Positions 57,521 through 64,000 of a stretch of 64,000 bases of DNA are shown here, piece by piece (position 1 is the stretch's first letter; each line of letters begins with the position of its first letter). A program made the position numbers and the translations under genes. Below the pieces are notes generated by a model, which saw nothing but the letters and a program-made list of their open reading frames with translations, searched no databases and was not told where the DNA came from. The stretch comes from Bacteroidales bacterium. Lineage in GTDB: Bacteria > Bacteroidota > Bacteroidia > Bacteroidales > F082. The stretch spans positions 1 to 64,000 of the forward strand of contig WGGC01000169.1 of assembly GCA_015491905.1 (NCBI GenBank), written 5' to 3'.

Positions 57521-59646
57521 ATGATAAAATAATATATAAAATAGCAGAACTTCTGAATATAGAACCCTTTCAGGTTTCCAACACTTTGAATATGAGCTCG
57601 GAAGGCGCGACAATACCATTTATGGCCAGGTATAGAAAAGAGAAAACAGGAGGATTAACAGACCTTCAAATTATTGAATTGATGCAATATTATAAACAGC
57701 TTAATGATTTGGAGGACAGGAAAAAAGTAATCTTAAATAGCCTTAAAGCACAAAATATTTCTAATTCTATACTAATACAAAAAATAAAAGATAGCGATTC
57801 ATTATCTGTTTTAGAAGATTTATATTTTCCTTATCGCCCTAAGAAAAAGACCAGGGCAGTTATAGCAAAAGGAAAAGGTTTAGAACCACTCGCAAAGAAA
57901 ATAATGGCAGAGGTACATGAAAATCCGGAAAAAACAGCATTAGCATTTATTAATAAAGAAAAGGATATACTTAATGCTGAAGAAGCCCTTAAGGGAGCAT
58001 CAGATATTGTAGCGGAATGGATAAGTGAAACAGAATGGGTAAGAAACAGTATAAGAAATTTGTTTCATAGGGAAGCAGTGATAAAAAGCAATGTTGTAAA
58101 AGGAAAAGAAGAGGAAGCCATTACCTATAAAACTTATTTTGAATGGGAAGAATTTTCTAAAAAAGCTCCATCTCATCGGATATTAGCAATGTTTAGAGGA
58201 GAAAAAGAAGGTTTACTTAAAATAAAAATCCTTCCTGAACTAAATAAAATAACAGATTATCTTCAAAAAAAACTTCTACGGGAAGATAATTCTTTTTCTA
58301 AAATAAAAGCTAATGCTATTACTGATTCTGTTAAGAGAATCCTTTTTCCATCTATGGAGACAGAATATAGAAAAGAGCTTATAAAAAAATCTGAAAGAGC
58401 AGCCGTAAAAGTATTTTCAGAAAATTTACGCCAATTATTGCTGGCACCACCAATGGGAAGAATTAATGTTTTAGCAATTGATCCTGGTTTTCGTACAGGT
58501 TGTAAAATTGTTTGTCTTGATAAAAATGGAAATCTCCTCCACAATGAAACCATATATCCACACCCCCCTCAAAAGCAAACCACTTCTGCAATAAAAAAGA
58601 TAAAATCACTTGTCTCAGCTTATAATATAGAGGCTATATCTATTGGGAATGGTACCGGGGGAAGGGAAACAGAAGATTTGATACGTCGAATTCCTTTCGA
58701 CAGAGAAATTAAAGCTGTAATGGTAAATGAAGACGGAGCATCTGTTTATTCTGCATCAAACGCAGCTCGAAAAGAATTTCCAGATTATGATGTTACTGTC
58801 AGGGGAGCTATTTCTATAGGACGCAGACTGCAGGATCCTCTTGCTGAAATAGTTAAAATAGATCCAAAATCAATGGGTGTTGGTCAATATCAACATGATA
58901 TAAACAGCACCTTACTTAAGGACACACTACAAACAACAGTAGAATTATGTGTTAATACAGTAGGGGTAGATTTGAACCTGGCAAGTGAAGAATTATTGTC
59001 ATTTGTTTCAGGTATAGGACCATCTATGGCATCAAAAATTATTACTTATAGAAATGAAATAGGGACATTCAAAAACCGAAAAGAATTAAAAAATATAAAA
59101 GGATTTGGCGATAAAGCTTTTGAACAAGCTGCAGGATTTTTGCGTATAGCAAATGGTGACGAGCCACTGGATGCAAGTTCCGTACATCCGGAAAATTATG
59201 ATATTATAAAAAAAATAGCTGATAAAACAGGATTATCGGTTAAAGAATTAATTGGAAACAAGAAACTAAAAACTATGATTAATCTGGAGGATTTTGTTTC
59301 TGATAAAGCAGGAATTCCTACCTTACAAGATATTTTAAATGAATTGGAAAAGCCAGGCAGAGATCCCAGAAAGTCATTCCAGTTATTCCATTTTGATCAA
59401 AACATACGTACAATCGACGATATAAAACCAGGAATAATGCTTCCGGGAGTAGTTACTAATATAACAGATTTTGGGGCTTTTATAAATTTAGGAATTCATG
59501 AAAACGGATTACTACACAAAAGTCAGATTGCAAATGAATATGTAGCTCATCCTTCTGATTATCTCAAAATTAATCAGCAATTAAAGGTAAAGGTTATTGA
59601 TATTGATAAAAAGCGTAAACGCATTTCCTTAAGTTTAAAATATTAA
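57517..59646 (+). CDS. tex: Tex family transcription accessory / S1 RNA-binding protein
   Basis: GATIPFMARYRKEKTGGLTD, DPGFRTGCKIVCLDKNGNLL, SIGNGTGGRETE, SASNAARKEFPD, C-terminal S1 domain GMLPGVVTNITDFGAFINLGIHENGLLHKSQI. Confidence 0.97.
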   Translation: MNDKIIYKIAELLNIEPFQVSNTLNMSSEGATIPFMARYRKEKTGGLTDLQIIELMQYYKQLNDLEDRKKVILNSLKAQNISNSILIQKIKDSDSLSVLEDLYFPYRPKKKTRAVIAKGKGLEPLAKKIMAEVHENPEKTALAFINKEKDILNAEEALKGASDIVAEWISETEWVRNSIRNLFHREAVIKSNVVKGKEEEAITYKTYFEWEEFSKKAPSHRILAMFRGEKEGLLKIKILPELNKITDYLQKKLLREDNSFSKIKANAITDSVKRILFPSMETEYRKELIKKSERAAVKVFSENLRQLLLAPPMGRINVLAIDPGFRTGCKIVCLDKNGNLLHNETIYPHPPQKQTTSAIKKIKSLVSAYNIEAISIGNGTGGRETEDLIRRIPFDREIKAVMVNEDGASVYSASNAARKEFPDYDVTVRGAISIGRRLQDPLAEIVKIDPKSMGVGQYQHDINSTLLKDTLQTTVELCVNTVGVDLNLASEELLSFVSGIGPSMASKIITYRNEIGTFKNRKELKNIKGFGDKAFEQAAGFLRIANGDEPLDASSVHPENYDIIKKIADKTGLSVKELIGNKKLKTMINLEDFVSDKAGIPTLQDILNELEKPGRDPRKSFQLFHFDQNIRTIDDIKPGIMLPGVVTNITDFGAFINLGIHENGLLHKSQIANEYVAHPSDYLKINQQLKVKVIDIDKKRKRISLSLKY

Positions 59647-59667
59647 GTTTTAAAGGCCATTATAACC

Positions 59668-60237
59668 TTATTTTTCACAGGAATAAACAAATGCAGGAGG
59701 AAAATTTTTCCAGACAACTTTAGTCTTTTTTACACTTGAAAATCTATTTTTTAAAATTTTATCATATCTCCTTCCCCCAGGAAGAAATTGGTTATAGACA
59801 TATTCGAAAGTTAAAAAAATACCGCCGGGATTTAAAATATCAAACGAAATATCCATTAACTCTGATTGTAGAGACTCACTAAAACCTGTCCAGGGAAGAC
59901 TTGAAATAATACAATCACATTTTTTTACATTATAATCAGATAGTATTTTTTGAACAGTTTGAGCTGAAGCATGATAAACAAGTGCTTCGGGACATTTTCT
60001 ATGGATTTCTTTTACAAAATCCTCATTAATTTCTATTGCAAAAGAAACTGCATCAGCAGGAACCCTTTTGGTTATTTCACAAGTAAAGACTCCAGTTCCA
60101 GGGCCGAATTCCACCACACACCTTTTATGTGATAAATCAGCAGTTTCAGTTATTACCTTGGCAAGACTTCTGGATGATGGGATAACAGACCCCACTTCAA
60201 TTGGATTTAAAATAAAATGTTTTATGAACTTTATCAT
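59668..60237 (-). CDS. Phospholipid N-methyltransferase (PmtA)-like SAM-dependent methyltransferase
   Basis: GSVIPSSRSLAKVI, VVEFGPGTGVFTCEI, IISSLPWTGF. Confidence 0.82.
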   Translation of the reverse strand: MIKFIKHFILNPIEVGSVIPSSRSLAKVITETADLSHKRCVVEFGPGTGVFTCEITKRVPADAVSFAIEINEDFVKEIHRKCPEALVYHASAQTVQKILSDYNVKKCDCIISSLPWTGFSESLQSELMDISFDILNPGGIFLTFEYVYNQFLPGGRRYDKILKNRFSSVKKTKVVWKNFPPAFVYSCEK

Positions 60238-60505
60238 TTATCTATTCAATATTTATTTTACTGATTAACAACTGATTATATACACAAACAAAACTTGTTA
60301 ACAATTATTTATTAATTAACTAATATAATAATAAATTCAGACTTTTTTATTTTTTAAAAAATGAAATTATATTTGTGAATTAATAACTTTAAAAAATAAA
60401 TCATATAGAAAATCTATTATTGAATAATTATTAAAATTCACAGAGAAATAATTATCCATTTATGGTATGTACCATATTATTAATGAAAAACAAAATTATA
60501 AACAG

Positions 60506-61999
60506 ATGAAAAAAATTTTTACTTTTTTAATTCTCTTATTAATAATGGCATCGTGTTCAAAACACGAACCTATTGTAAAAAGTACAAAACTATCTACAAT
60601 AGAGAAAGAAAAACCCATGACTCCAAAAAAAATTAATGGCATAATTAAAAGGTCTCTTAACACTACAGGAAACTTTTCGTGGAGTCAGCAAAGTGACTAT
60701 TTAATATGGAGTGCTGCAATGAACGGAGACAGTATAATAACAATAGGCTATGGTTCAGATTCATTTAAAGGTTATAAAAGCAAAGCTGCTACTGATGTAA
60801 AAGAACAAATAATAAAGTTAGTCTTTAAATACGACCAAATAAATAAAAAAAGTAGTCAAACACCAATTTTTTATGACGACAAGACTTTGAACTATATAGA
60901 TATACGCATTAAAAATCTGGAAACCATAAAACAATTGCATAAAGACAAAAATGTAAGGTATATAGAACCTTCAGGTTATCGCTTTTTCAAGTATGAAACC
61001 ACATATAAAAGTTCAAAAGGATGTTCTAAATCTCCTGATATTATCAATCCTGCAGATTACACACAGATTAACCCAGGTTGTTTAGTATCATGGACTTATT
61101 ACAAACATAATATTCCAAAGGCATGGAATTACAGTTCTGGAAAAGGAATAACTGTAGGGCTTATTGACACAGGCATATCACCTGATCAACCGCTATTAGG
61201 AAGTAAATTTAACGATGGATATTCTTCCGGACGCACAATATATAAATATGGAACTTACGTTGACTCATGGAAATGGTGGTCGAACGATACAGACGGTCCA
61301 AATGATAAATGCGGACATGGAACTTCTATGAGTGCCACAATTGCAAGCCCAAGAAATGACGAACATTTACCTGTAGGAGTAGCATATAATTGTAATTTTA
61401 TAGCTTATAGAGGAACATCCGATGTTGTTTTAGACGGGTATCAGGAGCAAAGAGGAGTAGCAAATGCCTTAGTAGATTTGGCCAACAACCCCAATGTAAA
61501 AATAATCTCAATGTCTATAGGATATATTTTTAGTATTGATAAAATAAAAGATGCTGTAAAATACGCATATTCACGTGGAAAAATGATAATAGCAGCGGGA
61601 GGAACCTCTACGGACTATACAACATGGTTTGGAGTAATATTCCCTGCTAATATGAATGAAACAGTAGCTGTAACAGGGATCAAAGACAATGGCTTTAATG
61701 CCTGTGACGTATGTCATAAAGGAAGTGAAATAGATTTTACCGTAATAATGGAAAGAGCTAATGATCCTAACAGGCACTCTGTATGCCTGGGATACTATAC
61801 AAATACAATGAATTATATTGGAGGATCATCAGTTGCAACAGCTACTACAGCCGGTATTGCAGCTCTTATTTGGGCAAGGCATCCTAATTGGACAAGAGAT
61901 CAGATATTAAATAAAATGAAACAGTCCGCCACCTTTTATCCATATAAAAATGCAAGTTACGGTTATGGTAATATTGATGCATATAAGGCTGTTTTATAA
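60506..61999 (+). CDS. S8 family (subtilisin-like) serine peptidase, lipoprotein
   Basis: MKKIFTFLILLLIMASC lipobox (ATG 60506 preferred over 60467); catalytic motifs GLIDTGI (Asp), CGHGTSMSA (His), GGSSVATATTAG (Ser). Confidence 0.93.
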   Translation: MKKIFTFLILLLIMASCSKHEPIVKSTKLSTIEKEKPMTPKKINGIIKRSLNTTGNFSWSQQSDYLIWSAAMNGDSIITIGYGSDSFKGYKSKAATDVKEQIIKLVFKYDQINKKSSQTPIFYDDKTLNYIDIRIKNLETIKQLHKDKNVRYIEPSGYRFFKYETTYKSSKGCSKSPDIINPADYTQINPGCLVSWTYYKHNIPKAWNYSSGKGITVGLIDTGISPDQPLLGSKFNDGYSSGRTIYKYGTYVDSWKWWSNDTDGPNDKCGHGTSMSATIASPRNDEHLPVGVAYNCNFIAYRGTSDVVLDGYQEQRGVANALVDLANNPNVKIISMSIGYIFSIDKIKDAVKYAYSRGKMIIAAGGTSTDYTTWFGVIFPANMNETVAVTGIKDNGFNACDVCHKGSEIDFTVIMERANDPNRHSVCLGYYTNTMNYIGGSSVATATTAGIAALIWARHPNWTRDQILNKMKQSATFYPYKNASYGYGNIDAYKAVL

Positions 62000-62005
62000 G
62001 TTCCT

Positions 62006-62719
62006 TTAATAAAGATAATAATCTGATACAAATTTTAAATACTGAGTGGTTAACTTACCATCTTCATCCCGAATTATAAACTTTTCATCAGTAGGTACCT
62101 TTCTGGTAAAACCCAATTGCAAATTTATGCGATTGGGTTCTTTGCATGGTTTCGGGAAAATCAGCATTTTTTTATGCAAAAACAACCCATGCTTTTTGGC
62201 AATATCTAAGAAATTAAAATGATGCATATACGGAAGTACTACAACTAATTTCCCGGTAATATTCAATAAATTAACAGCTCCACTAATCAGTTCCGAATAA
62301 GTAAGCGAATCTGTATGCCTGGCTATGCGCCTGGTAACCTCTTTTGGTCTCAAATCATTAATAAAAAAAGGAGGATTACTAATAATTAAATCATATTTCT
62401 TATTTGTTTGCCTGCTATAATCTTTAAAATCAGCATGGATAATATTTAACCTATCTGAAAATGAAAAATTTTTAAAATTTGTTTTTGCTTCAGCGGAAGA
62501 AGCATTATCCAGTTCAACTGCATCAACTAAAACTTGAGCTCTTGATGCAATCAATAAGCTTATTATACCACTGCCAGTACCAATGTCGAGAACAGTTTTT
62601 ACATTGTTTAAATTAGCCCAGATACCAAGTAAAACAGCATCCGTTCCAACTTTCATAGTAGATTGATGATGATGCAAACTAAACTGCTTAAAATGAAAAG
62701 GGCGTGTATCTTTTTTCAT
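62006..62719 (-). CDS. trmN6: tRNA1(Val) (adenine(37)-N6)-methyltransferase
   Basis: FKQFSLHHHQSTMKVGTDAVLLGIWAN, VLDIGTGSGIISLLIASR, DLIISNPPFF. Confidence 0.93.
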   Translation of the reverse strand: MKKDTRPFHFKQFSLHHHQSTMKVGTDAVLLGIWANLNNVKTVLDIGTGSGIISLLIASRAQVLVDAVELDNASSAEAKTNFKNFSFSDRLNIIHADFKDYSRQTNKKYDLIISNPPFFINDLRPKEVTRRIARHTDSLTYSELISGAVNLLNITGKLVVVLPYMHHFNFLDIAKKHGLFLHKKMLIFPKPCKEPNRINLQLGFTRKVPTDEKFIIRDEDGKLTTQYLKFVSDYYLY

Positions 62720-62722
62720 TTA

Positions 62723-63250
62723 CTATTCATTCAAATACATATCAATAAGACCATCCGGTACATTAATATTAATATTTTTTGTTGTTCTGTCTACATTTAA
62801 TATTACATCATCATTAACAGGAATTAATACTTCTTTTCCCTTAAAAAAAACACTAAACAATGTTTGATTGGGATAATCAAGAACATCGGCTATAGTACCA
62901 AGTAAACCATATTGTTTATCTGTAACATTGAAGCCAACTACTTCATGAAAATAAAACTTATTACCCGTTAAGGGAGGAAGAACAGATAATGGGAGGAATA
63001 CTGGTTGATTTACAAGCTTTTCCGCCTGTTCCACGTTATTAACATCCTGTAGCTTAACAACTAATTTGGAGCCTTTTAGAGAAGAAGACTCGATAAAAAA
63101 TGGAATCTTAATACCATCTATTTGAATAAAAATTATATTTAACTCTATATATTTCTTTGGGTCATCAACATCCAAAAACAAAATAACTTTTCCATTATAG
63201 CCATGTAAACGAGTAATTTTACCCAAATAAAAATATTCTTCTTGTTTCAT
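62723..63250 (-). CDS. rimM: Ribosome maturation factor RimM
   Basis: YFYLGKITRLHGYNGKVILFLDVDDPKKY, GTIADVLDYPNQTLFSVFFKGKEVLIPVNDDVILNVD. Confidence 0.95.
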   Translation of the reverse strand: MKQEEYFYLGKITRLHGYNGKVILFLDVDDPKKYIELNIIFIQIDGIKIPFFIESSSLKGSKLVVKLQDVNNVEQAEKLVNQPVFLPLSVLPPLTGNKFYFHEVVGFNVTDKQYGLLGTIADVLDYPNQTLFSVFFKGKEVLIPVNDDVILNVDRTTKNININVPDGLIDMYLNE

Positions 63251-63303
63251 TATTAATTTTTATAATTTAGATATTCAACAAAATTACCTGAAATAAAAAT
63301 AAT

Positions 63304-63329
63304 AAAAAAGCCCGGATAGTTCCGGGCTT
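63304..63329 (-). terminator. Rho-independent terminator after rpsP, before rimM
   Basis: 9-bp stem aagcccgga/tccgggctt; on the minus strand it is followed by TTTTTT. Confidence 0.82.
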
Positions 63330-63356
63330 AAAAATATCTGTTAAAAAAATATTTAT

Positions 63357-63932
63357 TTACGCTTCAGTTTTTTGTTCTTCAGCTGCAGTATCATCGTTAG
63401 CTTGGTTATCATCTTTTTCAGGTTCAGCATTGTCAGATGCTTTTTCTATTTCAGCTTTTGCAGCATCTGATTCAGCAAGTTTTCTCTTTGCAATTTCAGC
63501 AGCACGAGCTTCTTTTATTTTAGTTTCAGATTCCAATATCTGATCCATTTTACCTTTTTCAGTATCTTTAACAGTCTGTTCTTTAAGGGCAATTCTATTT
63601 TCTTTATCCTGTAGCCAGGCCTGAAATCTTTTTTCAGCCTCTTCTTCACTAAAAGCACCTTTTTTAACACCACCAAGCAAATGTTTTTTATAAAGAACTC
63701 CTTTATAAGAAAGAATTGCTTTAACAGTATCTGTTGGCTGAGCACCATTTTGCAACCACTTTAATGCTGCATCAAAATCTAGCTCAATTTGTGCAGGTAC
63801 TTTAGTAGGATTATAAGTACCAATTTTTTTAATAAACTTTCCGTCACGTGGTGCACGACCATCCGCAATAACGATATGATAAAAAGGACTTCTTTTTTTA
63901 CCAAATCGTTGTAATCTCATTTTTACCGGCAT
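63357..63932 (-). CDS. rpsP: 30S ribosomal protein S16 with long Ala/Glu/Lys-rich C-terminal extension
   Basis: [42 protein letters not shown]; extension to 191 aa. Confidence 0.97.
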   Translation of the reverse strand: MPVKMRLQRFGKKRSPFYHIVIADGRAPRDGKFIKKIGTYNPTKVPAQIELDFDAALKWLQNGAQPTDTVKAILSYKGVLYKKHLLGGVKKGAFSEEEAEKRFQAWLQDKENRIALKEQTVKDTEKGKMDQILESETKIKEARAAEIAKRKLAESDAAKAEIEKASDNAEPEKDDNQANDDTAAEEQKTEA

Positions 63933-64000
63933 AACATTCTAATTTTTAAATAAATAATACGGTTTAAAATTGGGGTGCAAATATCGGATAACTTTTTCAA

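Overview
AT-rich bacterial chromosomal segment, most likely Bacteroidota/Bacteroidales-like judged by gene content (gldFG, LruC-domain lipoprotein, DUF5606, DUF4783, GT3-type glycogen synthase) and frequent TAnnTTTG promoter motifs. About 45 protein genes and no rRNA, tRNA or CRISPR array were recognised. The window opens exactly at the left inverted repeat of a complete IS3-family element (1..1398) with an A_AAA_AAG frameshift heptamer. The rest is mostly housekeeping: gdhA, slyD, mltG, frr, ftsE-like, glycosyltransferases, an MsbA-like ABC transporter, pyrD, fused gldF-gldG, ppk1, AddA/RecB-like nuclease-helicase, tamB, tsaD, lysC-lysA, DAK2-DegV fusion, fused ADP-forming acyl-CoA synthetase, an alpha-glucan/glycogen cluster, nadC, scpB-like, tex, a subtilase lipoprotein, rimM and rpsP. 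The most interesting signals are: (1) a complete candidate ribosome-mediated attenuator ahead of lysC-lysA, with a 22-codon leader MIKMIKNIKHIKHSKPSILRDR, a 12-bp intrinsic terminator, and an antiterminator strand inside the last leader codons; it is absent from the ORF track; (2) a GH57 amylase with a C-terminal domain that reads like FliG-C; (3) a 1405-aa fusion of GT3 glycogen synthase and GT35 alpha-glucan phosphorylase; (4) a SlyD with a Cys-rich tail ending in seven consecutive histidines. Names are by eye from motif recognition; no database search was run.
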